Source: Regnicoccus_A sp014224355
GTDB lineage: Bacteria; Cyanobacteriota; Cyanobacteriia; PCC-6307; Cyanobiaceae
Assembly: GCF_050920705.1 (NCBI RefSeq)
Contig: NZ_CP154799.1
Coordinates: 1,488,001-1,552,000, forward strand
Length of the DNA stretch: 64,000 nucleotides
Direction of reading: 5' to 3'
Under the pieces are notes generated by a model. That model was given only the letters and a program-made list of their open reading frames with translations, ran no database searches and was not told the origin of the DNA. Of this stretch, positions 1-10,022 are shown piece by piece (positions within the stretch are counted from its first letter, which is position 1; every line of letters begins with the position of its first letter). The position numbers and the translations under genes were made by a program.

Positions 1-1127
1 ATCGCCTCGATCTTCTTGAGCTGGTCCTCCCCCTGCCTGAGCATGCCGTCGTCGATCTTGTTCATGCCGGGGATCAGCTTCATCAGGCCGCCCAGGGAGC
101 CCATGCGCTTGATCAGGCGCATCTGCTGCAGGAAATCGGAGAAGTCGAACGAGGCTTCCTGCAGCTTCTGCTGCATGCGCGCCACGTCGGCCAGCTCCAC
201 CTCCTTGCTGGCTTTCTCCACCAGGGTGAGCACATCGCCCATGCCCAGGATGCGGCTGGCCATCCGCTCGGGGTGGAAGGGCTGCAGGGCCTCCACCTTC
301 TCGCCGGTGCCGATGAACTTGATCGGGGCACCGCTCACCTTGCGGATCGAGAGGGCGGCGCCACCGCGGGAGTCGCCGTCGAGCTTGGTGAGCACCGCAC
401 CGGTGAGGCCCACCTGCTCATGGAAGGCGCGGGTGAGTTCGGCCGCCTCCTGGCCGATCATCGAATCCACCACCAGCAGCACCTCATCGGGTGCCGCGGC
501 CTGGCGGATCCGCACCATCTCCTCCATCATCCCGGCGTCGATCTGAAGCCGGCCGGCGGTGTCCACCAGCACGGTGTCGAAGCCCTCCTCCTTCGCCCTG
601 GCGATGCCGGCGGCGGCGATGTCTTCGGGCCTGGCGTCTGCCCCCAGGCTGAACACCTCCACGCCGATCTGCGCCCCCAGCGTCTGCAGCTGGTCGATGG
701 CGGCGGGCCGGTAGACATCGGCGGCCACCATCAGTGCCCGTTTTCCCTGCTCCTTCAGGTGCAGACCGAGCTTGGCGGTGGCGGTGGTCTTGCCGGCGCC
801 CTGCAGGCCCGCCATCAGGATCACGGTGGGGGCCTGATCCGCCACCGCCAGCGGGGCGTTCTCACCGCCCATCACCTCCACCAGGGCCTGATGCACCAGC
901 TGGATGAACTGCTGATCGGGGCTGACGCCACGCACCACCTCGGCGCCCACCGCCCTGGCGCGCACCTCGTCGATGAACCCCCTGACCACCTCCAGGCTCA
1001 CATCGGCCTCGAGCAGGGCACGACGCACCTGCTTGAGGGCCCCCTCCACGTTGCTTTCCGTGATCCGGTCCTGGCCCTTCAGGCTCTTGACCGCATCCTC
1101 AAAACGCTGGGACAGCTCGTCGAACAT
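1..1127 (-). CDS. ffh: Signal recognition particle protein Ffh (3' end beyond window)
   Basis: This is the SRP54-type GTPase that binds signal peptides at the ribosome with SRP RNA and docks on FtsY to deliver membrane proteins. The reverse-strand reading starts at the ATG ending at 1127 (MFDELSQRFE) and stays open to base 1, about 375 codons. It shows the N-terminal helical bundle, a P-loop (GLQGAGKTT, about residues 107-115), DTAGR, TKLDGD, and the start of the methionine-rich M domain (FLQQMRLIKRMGSLGG). The C-terminus lies outside the window. The family normally has about 450-490 residues, so roughly 100 are missing. Identification is secure. Confidence 0.97.
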   Translation of the reverse strand, partial: MFDELSQRFEDAVKSLKGQDRITESNVEGALKQVRRALLEADVSLEVVRGFIDEVRARAVGAEVVRGVSPDQQFIQLVHQALVEVMGGENAPLAVADQAPTVILMAGLQGAGKTTATAKLGLHLKEQGKRALMVAADVYRPAAIDQLQTLGAQIGVEVFSLGADARPEDIAAAGIARAKEEGFDTVLVDTAGRLQIDAGMMEEMVRIRQAAAPDEVLLVVDSMIGQEAAELTRAFHEQVGLTGAVLTKLDGDSRGGAALSIRKVSGAPIKFIGTGEKVEALQPFHPERMASRILGMGDVLTLVEKASKEVELADVARMQQKLQEASFDFSDFLQQMRLIKRMGSLGGLMKLIPGMNKIDDGMLRQGEDQLKKIEA

Positions 1128-1217
1128 GGTGACGCAGAAGGGGTGACCCGCAGGATCAATCGTTCCCAAAGACCCTGACACAACGGCAGGGACGCTGCCG
1201 ATCAGGCCAGGGGCCCC

Positions 1218-3167
1218 TCAGCGTCGGCGGAAATCGGCCAGTTTCCAGGTGCCGCCGTCGCGGCCGAAGACGTAGATGTTGCGCAGGTCGGCGCTGGTCC
1301 TGGGCTCGATCACCTTGTCGCCTGAGCGGATCTCCTCGCTGTAGTCGAGCTGCACATCGGCCTCGATCCGCCGCGGGCTCCGGTCGGTGAGCGAGAACTG
1401 CCGGATCGTGGCCTCCATCTTCTGGCGCTGGCCTCTGGCTTCCAGCCTGCGGGCCTGGGAGCGCAGCTCACGCACCAGGGCCGGGCGGGCCAGCTGATCG
1501 AGGTCGGCGGCCGTGGAACGCCCATCCAGCAGCGCCGCCTTGGCCGCCAGCCAGCTCTCCAGCAGACGGCGCACATCGTCCTGGCTGGGGTTGGCGCTGG
1601 TGAGGGGGACCGGGGCGGCAGTCTGCGGGGGTGCCGGTGGGCTTGGGCTGGGGGCCTGGCTGCTGACGGGCGGTGGCGGCTGCGGGGCGGCCTCAGGCCG
1701 GGGACGCCTCAGCAGCCAGAGGCCGGCGATCAGGGCGATCCCGGCCGCCAGCGCGATCCAGAGCACGGCCTTCGGCCTGGTGGACCGGGGCCGGGGCTGA
1801 CTGGCCTGCTCTCCTCTGGCCTGCCCCTGATCAGGAGGACGGAGAGGCTCAGCCGTTTCGGTGGCCCCGGGGTCGATCCAGGGGGGTGGCGGGAGGCTGC
1901 TTTCGAGGTCGAGCTCGGGTCGCGCCCAGGCGGCGTCCCCCGCGGCGAGGGGATCGATGGCTTTCAAGTCGCCGGCCTGGCCGCGGGCCTGGCGGCGATC
2001 CTGCTGCTCGACGAAGGCCTGCACATCCCGATCGGCGAAGTAGGCATCGAGATCGGCATCCACCTCGATGTCGCGGTAACCGGGGAGCACGTCGCGGCTC
2101 AGCCAGTCGCGGCAGTAGGAGCAGAGCTGGGCCAGGGGGTCGTCGGACTGCTCCGCGGCCCAGGCCTTCAGCTCCGGAGCCGCTGCGGAACCGAAACGGT
2201 CCAGGGCCTGCTCGATCTGGCCGAGCAGGAGATGCAGGCAGGCCAGCAGGGGCTCGACACCAGGCTGGCCCAGGGCCTGCAGGCGGGTCTGGGCGGCGGC
2301 GATGCGCTCGGGCTTGCGCTGGGCGAAGCCTGAGGCGGTGAGGGCGCAGCTCGCCAGGAACCCCGCGGCCTCCGATCCGTTTTCGGCCCAGCGGCCGAAC
2401 AGATCCACCTGCTCCTGGACGGTGAGAAAGAGCCGGATCTGCTTCATGAAGGCCTGAAAGTCCTCCTGGGGCAGGCTGGGGTCCTGCTGGCCCTCCAGTC
2501 CTCCGCGGCGCTTCACCAGACTCTCGAGCAGCTCGAGTCCTTCGGCTCGTTCAGCAGTGGCGGTGAGCGGTCGGCTGACCAGGCCGAGCACGCGGAAGGG
2601 GAGCAGCCCGTGCAGGTCGCCCGCCAGCTTCACCCGCTCATCAGGGACCTGACCCATGCGCTGCAGCAGCTGGATGCCCTGCTGCAGCGCATGGGCCGCG
2701 GCCTCGTAATGGCGCTGGTCGCGCAGCTCGGAGGCGGCGGCGCGGCAGGCCAGAGCGGCCAGCAGGCAGAGATCAGCCTCTCGGCCGCTGCCCAGGGCCG
2801 GAGCCTGGGGCGGTTGCAGGCAGTTGAAGGCGGCCTTGAAGGCCTCCGATGGCAGCCCGGCTTCCAGCAGCAGCAGAAGCCCGCCGATCTCCTTCGACGG
2901 GGCGACATCGAGGCCAGCCGCCACCCCTTCGCCCTCACCCCCCTGTTCGATCGCCATCAGCTGGGCCTCGTAGGCCTGGCGGCGCTGCGAATCGGAGAGC
3001 ACGTCGGCGCTGGTCTCCAGCAGGTCGGCGCGAGCCCGGATCGTCTCCAGGGTGAAGCCCTGGTCCGGTGCCCGCTCGAGCCGATGCTGCAGGGTGCGCA
3101 GCACGGTCTGGGCATCGCTGGCCGGGCTCACACCGAGCAGACGAAAGTGGTCGATCGGCAGTTCCAA
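1218..3167 (-). CDS. ftn2: Cell division protein Ftn2/ZipN (ARC6 family)
   Basis: This is a cyanobacterial divisome organiser that tethers FtsZ to the membrane; the plastid homologue is ARC6. The N-terminus (LPIDHFRLLGV) is a degenerate J-like domain over about residues 1-65. A long alpha-helical, TPR-like middle follows, then an acidic/proline-rich linker, one transmembrane helix at about 466-486 (AVLWIALAAGIALIAGLWLL), a proline-rich spacer, and a C-terminal IMS/ARC6-like domain from about 528. The TTG at 3167 was chosen because homology begins right there; the frame is open upstream to 3293, but that stretch runs into the pdhA start region and looks non-coding. It is transcribed divergently from pdhA. 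Confidence 0.9.
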   Translation of the reverse strand: MELPIDHFRLLGVSPASDAQTVLRTLQHRLERAPDQGFTLETIRARADLLETSADVLSDSQRRQAYEAQLMAIEQGGEGEGVAAGLDVAPSKEIGGLLLLLEAGLPSEAFKAAFNCLQPPQAPALGSGREADLCLLAALACRAAASELRDQRHYEAAAHALQQGIQLLQRMGQVPDERVKLAGDLHGLLPFRVLGLVSRPLTATAERAEGLELLESLVKRRGGLEGQQDPSLPQEDFQAFMKQIRLFLTVQEQVDLFGRWAENGSEAAGFLASCALTASGFAQRKPERIAAAQTRLQALGQPGVEPLLACLHLLLGQIEQALDRFGSAAAPELKAWAAEQSDDPLAQLCSYCRDWLSRDVLPGYRDIEVDADLDAYFADRDVQAFVEQQDRRQARGQAGDLKAIDPLAAGDAAWARPELDLESSLPPPPWIDPGATETAEPLRPPDQGQARGEQASQPRPRSTRPKAVLWIALAAGIALIAGLWLLRRPRPEAAPQPPPPVSSQAPSPSPPAPPQTAAPVPLTSANPSQDDVRRLLESWLAAKAALLDGRSTAADLDQLARPALVRELRSQARRLEARGQRQKMEATIRQFSLTDRSPRRIEADVQLDYSEEIRSGDKVIEPRTSADLRNIYVFGRDGGTWKLADFRRR

Positions 3168-3291
3168 CCCCGGCAGCTCGCGGACCCTTGATCCTGGGTG
3201 TTGGGGCGAGTGTAGGCAGTGGCATCGGTTTTGACCTTTCCAGCCTGGCCCTCCCCCTACAGTCGTGATCAAAAGCCCCGACTCCCTTGCC

Positions 3292-4383
3292 ATGACTCAG
3301 GAGATCGCCGCCACTCTCCAACCGGCAGCCGACGGGGCTGCTGCCGCCGGCAGCCATGCCGAACGCCTGGCGGCGCTTTACCCGGCCGGGCCGGCCACCG
3401 TGAGCCGCGATGAGGGCCTCACCCTCTACCGCGACATGACCCTGGGTCGCCGCTTCGAAGACAAGTGCGCCGAGATGTACTACCGGGGCAAGATGTTCGG
3501 CTTCGTTCACCTCTACAACGGGCAGGAAGCCGTCTCCACAGGGGTGATCAAGGCCATGCGGGCCCAGCACGACTGGTTCTGCAGCACCTACCGCGACCAC
3601 GTGCATGCCCTCAGCGCCGGGGTGCCGGCCCGGGAGGTGATGAGTGAGCTGTTCGGCAAGGCCACGGGCTGCAGCAAAGGGCGTGGCGGATCGATGCACC
3701 TCTTCTCCCGTGAGCACCATCTGCTCGGGGGCTATGCCTTCATCGGTGAGGGCATTCCGGTGGCCCTCGGTGCCGCCTTCACCAGCCGCTACAAGCGTGA
3801 GGCCCTCGGCGAGGCCGACAGTGACGCCGTGACCGCCGCCTTTTTCGGAGACGGCACCTGCAACAACGGACAGTTCTTCGAATGCCTGAACATGGCGGCG
3901 CTCTGGAAGTTGCCGATCCTGTTCGTCGTCGAGAACAACAAATGGGCGATCGGCATGGCCCACGACCGGGCCACCAGCGATCCGGAGATCTGGCGCAAGG
4001 CCGCCTCCTTCGGCATGGCGGGTGAGGAGGTCGACGGCATGGATGTGCTGGCGGTGCGCGCCGCCGCCCAGCGCGCCGTGGAGCGGGCCCGGGCCGGTGA
4101 GGGTCCCACCCTGCTGGAATGCCTCACCTACCGCTTCCGTGGCCATTCCCTGGCCGATCCCGACGAGCTGCGCAGCGAAGTGGAGAAGGAGTTCTGGGCC
4201 AAGCGGGATCCGCTCAAGGCACTGGCGGCCCATCTCACCACCCACGGACTGGCCACCGCTGAGGAGCTGAAGGCGATCGAGAAGGAGATCGACGCCGAAG
4301 TGGCCGATGCCGTGGAGTTCGCCGTCGGCGCCCCCGAGCCCGATCCTGGCGAACTCACCCGCTACATCTGGGCTGAGGACTGA
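3292..4383 (+). CDS. pdhA: Pyruvate dehydrogenase E1 component, alpha subunit
   Basis: This is the alpha subunit of the thiamine-diphosphate enzyme that decarboxylates pyruvate and passes the acetyl group to E2 lipoate. The 363 residues include the RDH motif (101-103), the GDG...NN thiamine-diphosphate/Mg motif (GDGTCNNG at 186, closing with ENN near 214), and the phosphorylation-loop-like YRFRGHS(L)ADPD segment. The ATG at 3292 was preferred to the in-frame GTG at 3265 because it fits the family N-terminus. It converges on the sigma-factor gene with an 18-base gap and no clear terminator. The partner beta subunit is not adjacent, which is usual in cyanobacteria. Confidence 0.96.
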   Translation: MTQEIAATLQPAADGAAAAGSHAERLAALYPAGPATVSRDEGLTLYRDMTLGRRFEDKCAEMYYRGKMFGFVHLYNGQEAVSTGVIKAMRAQHDWFCSTYRDHVHALSAGVPAREVMSELFGKATGCSKGRGGSMHLFSREHHLLGGYAFIGEGIPVALGAAFTSRYKREALGEADSDAVTAAFFGDGTCNNGQFFECLNMAALWKLPILFVVENNKWAIGMAHDRATSDPEIWRKAASFGMAGEEVDGMDVLAVRAAAQRAVERARAGEGPTLLECLTYRFRGHSLADPDELRSEVEKEFWAKRDPLKALAAHLTTHGLATAEELKAIEKEIDAEVADAVEFAVGAPEPDPGELTRYIWAED

Positions 4384-4401
4384 CCCCGCCCGGGGTGGGA
4401 G

Positions 4402-5328
4402 TCAGAGCTGGCTGGGCAGGCGGCTGGTGAGGCCGCGCAGCTTGCGCAGCGCCTTGAGCTCCACCTGGCGCACCCGCTCGCGGGACACCTTCAGTTGCCG
4501 ACCGATTTCAGCCAGGGTGTTGCGCTCCCGGCCATCCAGCCCGAAGCGCAGGGCAAGCACCTGGCGTTCCTGGTCGCTGAGGTGGCTCAGCCAGCGCTCC
4601 AGCTGCTCGTGGTGCATGCCCCGTTCCACCTGATCAAGGGGCTCCTCGTGGCTGGAATCGGCGATCAGATCACCGAGGAAGCTGCGCCCTTCCTCGCCAT
4701 TCACCGGCGCATCCAGGCTGGAGGTGGTCAGCGACTGGCGCAACAGCCCATCGAGCTCCTCGATCGGAATCGCCATGGCCTCGGCGATCTCGCTGCGGCT
4801 GGGCATGGCCCCGAGCTTGTGGGCCAGCTCCAGGCTCACCCGGCGTACGGCGCTGAGGCGCTCGCTCAGATGCACCGGCAGGCGGATCGTGCGCGACTGG
4901 CAGGCGATCGCCCGGGTCATGCTCTGGCGGATCCACCAGAAGGCATAGGTGGAGAACTTGTAGCCGCGGGTGGGATCGAACTTTTCGACCGCCCGCTCCA
5001 GTCCGAGTGATCCTTCCTGAATCAGATCCAGAAGTTCAAGGCCTTTGCCCTGGTACTTCTTGGCCACGCTGACCACGAGGCGAAGATTGGCCTTCATCAT
5101 GCGCTCCTTGGCGCGACGACCCAGGCGCAGCAACTGTCGCTGGCGCACGAGAGGTGGATCCGGCACCCCGGCTTCCAGCAGCTGCATCATGGCCTGCACC
5201 TGGTTGCCCAGTTCGATCTCCTCGGCAGGCGTGAGCAGGGGCACCCGTCCGATCGTGCCCAGATACCAGCTGATCGGATCGCTCCCCCGCCGCCGCTGTT
5301 CGCGGGGCTTGAGGGTGGAGGCTGTCAT
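4402..5328 (-). CDS. RNA polymerase sigma factor, RpoD-like group 2
   Basis: A 308-residue sigma-70 protein lacking the long region 1.1 and non-conserved domain of the primary factor, as expected for cyanobacterial SigB-SigE type group 2 factors. Region 1.2 (DPISWYLGTIGRVPLL) opens at about residue 18. Region 2 with the -10 and core-binding helix is clear (DLIQEGSLGLERAVEKFDP, FSTYAFWWIRQSMTRAI). Region 3 follows, and region 4 ends the protein with a helix-turn-helix (LAEIGRQLKVSRERVRQVE). Such factors retarget RNA polymerase under stress, light or stationary conditions. Which paralog this is cannot be told from the sequence alone. Confidence 0.94.
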   Translation of the reverse strand: MTASTLKPREQRRRGSDPISWYLGTIGRVPLLTPAEEIELGNQVQAMMQLLEAGVPDPPLVRQRQLLRLGRRAKERMMKANLRLVVSVAKKYQGKGLELLDLIQEGSLGLERAVEKFDPTRGYKFSTYAFWWIRQSMTRAIACQSRTIRLPVHLSERLSAVRRVSLELAHKLGAMPSRSEIAEAMAIPIEELDGLLRQSLTTSSLDAPVNGEEGRSFLGDLIADSSHEEPLDQVERGMHHEQLERWLSHLSDQERQVLALRFGLDGRERNTLAEIGRQLKVSRERVRQVELKALRKLRGLTSRLPSQL

Positions 5329-5426
5329 GCGCCCAATCCGGAGGTTCGCCTCAATGTCTGATGAAGATCATCAAAAACGATGTGACTTCAGCAACCTTTC
5401 AAGGTTCTGCAAGTAAAACGACACAA

Positions 5427-6970
5427 TCAGTGGCTCAGGGACGCAGCCAGGGCCTGGGGAGTCACCTGACCCGCACCGAGCCGTCGCCCGGCCGCCAGCC
5501 CCGCCTGGGCATGGGCCAGGGCGGCGGCAGCCAGGCTGGAGGTTTCTCCCGGCGATGATCCGGCGGCGATCGCCACGGCGCCTCGGCCCGCCGCGAATCC
5601 CGCCAGCACATCGCCGGCACCGGCCCGGGCGGCCTCCGGCGCCGCCTCCAGCAGCTGCCAGCGCCTTCCATCCGGCGCCGCAATCACGCTGCGGGCCCCT
5701 TTGAGCACCAGCGACGCGCCACTGCGCTCGGCAGCGGCAGCGGCGGCCTCCAGCGGCGCGTCGCCGGCCAGATCAGGGAACAGGCGGGCGAATTCCCCCC
5801 ATGGGGTGTCAACCAGGTGGGCCCACGCCGCGCCTGCAGCCAGGCCATCGCGTCGCCAGCCACCCCGGCGGCCAGCTGGTTGAGACCATCGGCATCGATC
5901 ACCAACAGCCCGCTGAAGGCCTGCAGGGCCCCCCAGAGCGGCGGGCTGTCGGGCCCCTCCCAGGAGGCGGCCGGCCCAAGGCCCGGGCCGATCAGCACCG
6001 CATCGAGCCGCTCCAGGGCGCCGGGCTCCCCCGGTGCTGGCCCCAGAACCACATGGGGCAGCAGGCTCCAGAGCTGCTGGGCCACCCGCTCGGGCACGGC
6101 CGCGCGCAGGCTGCCGCAGCCGCTGGCGCTCGCCCCCAGCAGGCTGAGCAGGGCCGCGCCGGGGTAGGCGGCGCTGCCGCTCACCACCAGCAGGCGGCCC
6201 CGGCCGTACTTGGCGACCTCGGGCGCCGGCTCCAGGGGTGGGGCGCTGGCCTGGTCCGGGCCGCCCAGGCCCAGGGGCTGATCCGCGGGCAGCTTCGCCA
6301 GCAGCGCCGCCGGCAGCCCCAGATCCAGGCGCTCCAGCTGTCCCACCCAGGCCAGAGCCCGGTCCTGGACCAGTCCCTGCTTGATCAGGCCGAGGCAGTA
6401 GGTGCTGCGCGCCCGGGCGGCCCAGCTCCCCAGCAGCCTGCCGCTGTCGGCACAGAGACCGGTGGGGGTGTCGATGGCCACCAGCCGGCCCGGCCTCAGC
6501 CGCGCCCGCTCGGCCAGCAGGGTCTCGATCGCTTCACCCGGTGCCCGCCGCTGGCCGATGCCGAAGAGCCCATCGATCCAGAGGGCAGCCTCGCCGGGAT
6601 CAGGGGTGGAGCTCAGTCGCTCGATGCCGAGCCAGAGGGCATGGCGCCAATGGGATGCGGTGAGCGGTTTCTGACGCTCGAAGGGGCTCCAGAGCCGCAC
6701 CGTCACCCCGGCCAGGTGGAGCTCCCGGGCCACCACCAGGGCATCCCCGCCGTTGTGACCGGGGCCCACCAGCACCAGCACCCCCTCGCGCAGGGCTCCC
6801 GGCTCGCTCAGCAGCCGGGCGCTGATCGTCAGAGCCGCCTTCTCCATCAGGGCTTCCACCGGCAGCCCGCTGTCGAAGAGCTGTTGCTCCAGCTGCGCCA
6901 TCTGCTCGGAGCGCACCAGCAGGTGGGCGGCGTCCCTGAGGGGCCAGTGGATCGGGTCGCTGCTGCTCAC
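5427..6970 (-). CDS. nnr: Bifunctional NAD(P)HX epimerase/dehydratase, frameshifted
   Basis: This repairs hydrated NADH and NADPH. The N-terminal YjeF-type epimerase domain shows GPGHNGGDALV; the C-terminal ADP/ATP-dependent dehydratase shows KYGRGRLLVV and GAGDVLAG. The two parts lie in different frames. Reading breaks in a run of six C at 5795-5800 (six G on the coding strand). One more base there gives TPHGGEFARLF and an uninterrupted 514-residue protein, the usual size. The GTG ending at 6970 was chosen because homology starts there; upstream in-frame codons run into the mnmA leader. Divergent from mnmA. Probably intact in the cell if the missing base is a base-calling error. Confidence 0.85.
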
Positions 6971-7082
6971 GGGGGTCCTGGGACGGGCGATGGAGGCGGG
7001 ACCCCGTTGCCGGGGCCCCGGTCCCATGATGGGAACACCGCCCTGCTGTTTCGTTCCTCCCCCGCTCCGGAGGCTTCCGGTT

Positions 7083-8288
7083 TTGACCACCACCGCCCCC
7101 GCCTCCGGCCAAGGCTCCGCCGCCGTCACCGCCGCCGGCGCGGCGGCGCTCGAGCGTCTGCGCGCCTGGCCCGGGGAGCATCGGGTGGCTGTGGGCCTCT
7201 CCGGTGGGGTCGACAGCTCCCTGACCGCCGCGCTGCTGGTGGCGGCCGGCTGGCAGGTGGAGGGTCTCACCCTCTGGCTGATGAGTGGCAAGGGGGCCTG
7301 CTGCGCCGAGGGGCTGGTGGATGCCGCCGGCCTATGTGAGCAGCTGGGGGTGCCCCACCACGTGGTCGACAGCCGCGAGCGCTTCCAGCAGCAGATCGTC
7401 GACTTTCTCGTTCAGGGCTATGGGGACGGGGTCACCCCGCTGCCCTGCTCCCGTTGCAACCGGGAGGTGAAATTCACCCCGATGCTGGAGTGGGCGGAGG
7501 CCGAACTCGGGATCAGCCGCATCGCCACCGGTCACTACGCCCGGGTCCGCCTCGCCGACACCGGTGCCGGCAGCGGCCGCCACCAGCTGCTGCGCGGCCT
7601 CGATGCCCACAAGGACCAGAGCTATTTCCTCTACGACCTGCCCCAGGCGGTGCTGGCCCGGCTGGTGTTCCCGCTCGGGGAACTCACCAAGCCCGACACC
7701 CGGCTCGAGGCCGAAGCCCTCGGCCTGCGCACCGCCCGCAAGCCCGAGAGTCAGGATCTCTGCCTGGCCGATCACCACGGCTCGATGAAGGCTTTCCTCG
7801 ATGCCTACCTGCCGCCCCGCCAGGGCCAGATCGTGCTGGCCGACGGCACGGTGGTGGGCGAGCACGATGGCATCGAGCACTTCACGATCGGCCAGCGCAA
7901 GGGGCTGGGGGTGGCCTGGAGCGAGCCCCTGCATGTGGTGCGCCTCGATGGGGCGATGAACCGGGTGGTGGTGGCTCCCCGAGCCGAGGCGGCCTGCGGC
8001 GCCTGCGTGGTGGGCGCGATCAACTGGGTCTCCATCCCCCCGCCCGATGGCCCCCTGGAGCTGGAGGTGCAGGTGCGCTACCGCAGCGCACCGGTGGCCG
8101 CCCGGCTCACCCCCATGGCGCCCACCGACGCCGACCGGGCCTCCGGACGGCCGGCTCGTGGGCGTCTGCAATTCAGTGAGGAGCAGTTCTCGATCACCCC
8201 GGGCCAGGCGGCCGTGTTCTATGCCGGCGAGCTGGTGCTCGGCGGCGGGCTGATACAGGGCCCACCGCCGGATCGGGCTCACCAGTAG
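7083..8288 (+). CDS. mnmA: tRNA-specific 2-thiouridylase MnmA
   Basis: This activates U34 of Lys, Glu and Gln tRNAs with ATP and inserts sulfur. The PP-loop is SGGVDSS after a 30-residue cyanobacterial N-terminal extension. The catalytic cysteines fit LPCSRCNREVKF and ESQDLC, and GHYARV and the C-terminal beta-barrel domain (FTIGQRKGLGV) are present. The TTG at 7083 is preferred because GGAGG sits at 7069-7073, nine bases upstream; ATGs at 7026/7029 are alternatives with no comparable ribosome-binding site. 401 residues. The last ten bases overlap the convergent ferredoxin gene. Confidence 0.95.
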   Translation: MTTTAPASGQGSAAVTAAGAAALERLRAWPGEHRVAVGLSGGVDSSLTAALLVAAGWQVEGLTLWLMSGKGACCAEGLVDAAGLCEQLGVPHHVVDSRERFQQQIVDFLVQGYGDGVTPLPCSRCNREVKFTPMLEWAEAELGISRIATGHYARVRLADTGAGSGRHQLLRGLDAHKDQSYFLYDLPQAVLARLVFPLGELTKPDTRLEAEALGLRTARKPESQDLCLADHHGSMKAFLDAYLPPRQGQIVLADGTVVGEHDGIEHFTIGQRKGLGVAWSEPLHVVRLDGAMNRVVVAPRAEAACGACVVGAINWVSIPPPDGPLELEVQVRYRSAPVAARLTPMAPTDADRASGRPARGRLQFSEEQFSITPGQAAVFYAGELVLGGGLIQGPPPDRAHQ

Positions 8289-8530
8289 GGATCACTGGCC
8301 AGCTCCACCTGCAGCTCGCCACTGCGGGCCGCGGGCACCGTGGCGATGCAGGCCCGCACCACCCGGCCGTTCACCTCGATCTCACAGGCCCCGCAACTGC
8401 CCCCCAGGCAGCCGGTGGGGATCGTCTGGCCGGCTTCGGCGGCCGCCTGCAGCCAGTCGGTGCCGGGGAGCACCTGGGTGCTGCGCCCATCGGGCCAGTG
8501 CACGGTGATCGGTGTGGCGGCGGGCTTCAC
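8279..8530 (-). CDS. Small [2Fe-2S] plant-type ferredoxin
   Basis: An 83-residue ferredoxin with the cysteine ligand pattern CLGGSCGAC followed by a fourth Cys in VRACIATV, typical of plant-type [2Fe-2S] proteins. It is shorter than the photosynthetic PetF (about 97 residues) and has a divergent N-terminus (TVHWPDGRSTQVLPGTD), so a specialised electron carrier is more likely than the main photosystem I acceptor. The GTG start overlaps the cobQ stop by four bases (GTGA), so it is probably translationally coupled as the last gene of a three-gene operon. Confidence 0.88.
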   Translation of the reverse strand: MKPAATPITVHWPDGRSTQVLPGTDWLQAAAEAGQTIPTGCLGGSCGACEIEVNGRVVRACIATVPAARSGELQVELASDPYW

Positions 8531-10022
8531 GCTTGATCCAGCAGGGGGGCCAGGTTCACGTGGGTTTCGAAGGCCTCGGCGAGACGATCCAGCAGGGCCT
8601 CCCGCTGCTGGCCGTGGTGCGGCTGCCGCTCACTCAGCAGGCTCAGCCCGCGGCGCAGGCGCAGCTGGTTCAGCCAGCGCCGCCGCCAGGGGCCAGAGTC
8701 GAACACCCCATGCAGATAGGTGCCGGCCACCACGGCGCCGTTCTGGTCGGCCCTCCACCAGCCGAGGCCCGTGCGCTCGGCGATGGGTTGGCAGCGGTCC
8801 GGCTCCTGGCACTCACTCTGGCCCCGGTGCAATTCGAATCCCTCCAGCGCCAGGCTGCTGCCCGGCGGCCAGAGGGCCGGGGCGCAGACCTGCTGCGTCG
8901 CCTTGTTGTTGCCGTACTGGGTGATCAGGGGCAGCAGCCCGAGCCCGGCGTGCTCACCGCCGCCGCCACCCCCTTCGAGGCCGTGGGGATCCAGCAGGCT
9001 GCGGCCCAGCATCTGCAGGCCGCCGCAGAGGCCGAAGAGATGGCCGCCCCCGGAGACATACCGCCCCAGGTCGTCGCCGAGGCCGCTGGCGCGCAGGGCC
9101 TCCAGATCCCGCAGGGTCTGCTTGCTGCCGGGGATCACCACGGCATCGGGGTTGCCGAGCGCCTCTCCGGGGCGCACCCAGCGCAGCCGCACGCTGGGCT
9201 CCGCTTCGAGTGGATCGAGATCGGAGAAGTTGCTGATCGAGGGCAGGCGGAGCACGGCGATCTCCAGCTCCGCGTCGGGTTTGCGCGCCTTGCGCTCCAG
9301 CAGGTCGAGCGAATCCTCGGGAGGGAAGAGCTCATCGAGCCAGGGCATCACCCCCAGCACCGGCAGACCGGTGTGGCGCTCCAGCCAGCTGCGGCCCTCG
9401 TCGAAGAGCTCCCGCCGGCCGCGGAAACGGTTGATCAGGATGCCCCTGATCAGGGGGCGCTCCACCGGCCGCAGCAGTGCCAGGGTGCCCACGATCTGCG
9501 CGAAGACTCCCCCCGCTCGATGTCGGCCACCAGCAGGCAGCGGGCCCGCAGGAATTGGGCCAGGCGCAGGTTGGTGAGATCCCGGGCCTGCAGATTCACC
9601 TCCACGGGGCTGCCGGCACCCTCCAGCACCAGCCGACCGCCTGGATGGCTGGTCTGCAGATCGCTCAGGCCCTGGCGGATCGCCGCCCAGCCCGGGCGGA
9701 ACCAGTCGCGGTAGTAGTGCTCCGCCCGGCACACCCCCACCGAGCGCCCCAGATGGATCACTTCGCTGGTGCTGTCCCCCTGGGGCTTGAGCAGCACGGG
9801 ATTCATCGCCACCATGGGCTCCAGACCCGCCGCCCAGGCCTGCAGGGCCTGGCTGTAGGCCATCTCGCCACCCCCCGGATCCACCCAGGCATTGAGGCTC
9901 ATGTTCTGGCCCTTGAAGGGCAGTGGCGTTTCGCCCCGGCGCAGCAGCACCCGGCAGAGGGCAGCGGCCATCAGCGATTTGCCCGCGCCGCTGCTGGTTC
10001 CCAGCACCATCAGCGCCGTCAC
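8527..10022 (-). CDS. cobQ: Cobyric acid synthase CobQ, frameshifted
   Basis: This amidates side chains b, d, e and g of adenosylcobyrinic acid diamide in B12 synthesis. The N-terminal dethiobiotin-synthetase-like domain opens MVLGTSSGAGKS and includes KGQNMSLNAW. The C-terminal glutaminase domain has the GLCGGLQMLG nucleophile loop and a C-terminal LHGVFDS. The halves are in different frames. Reading slips in a six-C run at 9509-9514, inside ADIERGG/VFAQI. Adding one base gives a 498-residue protein, the usual length. The GTG start overlaps the upstream gene's stop by four bases. Confidence 0.88.

Noticed and set aside
273..1178. Long plus-strand ORF of 301 codons opposite ffh
   Set aside because: Mirror of ffh; translation is low-complexity His/Gly/Leu with no domain.
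2935..4245. 436-codon minus-strand ORF across ftn2 and pdhA
   Set aside because: Antisense shadow of pdhA and out-of-frame ftn2; no family character.
4378..4402. GC-rich hairpin between pdhA and the sigma factor as a terminator
   Set aside because: Weak stem and no T run on either strand.
5801..7339. 512-codon plus-strand ORF
   Set aside because: Antisense of nnr; arises from GC-rich third positions.
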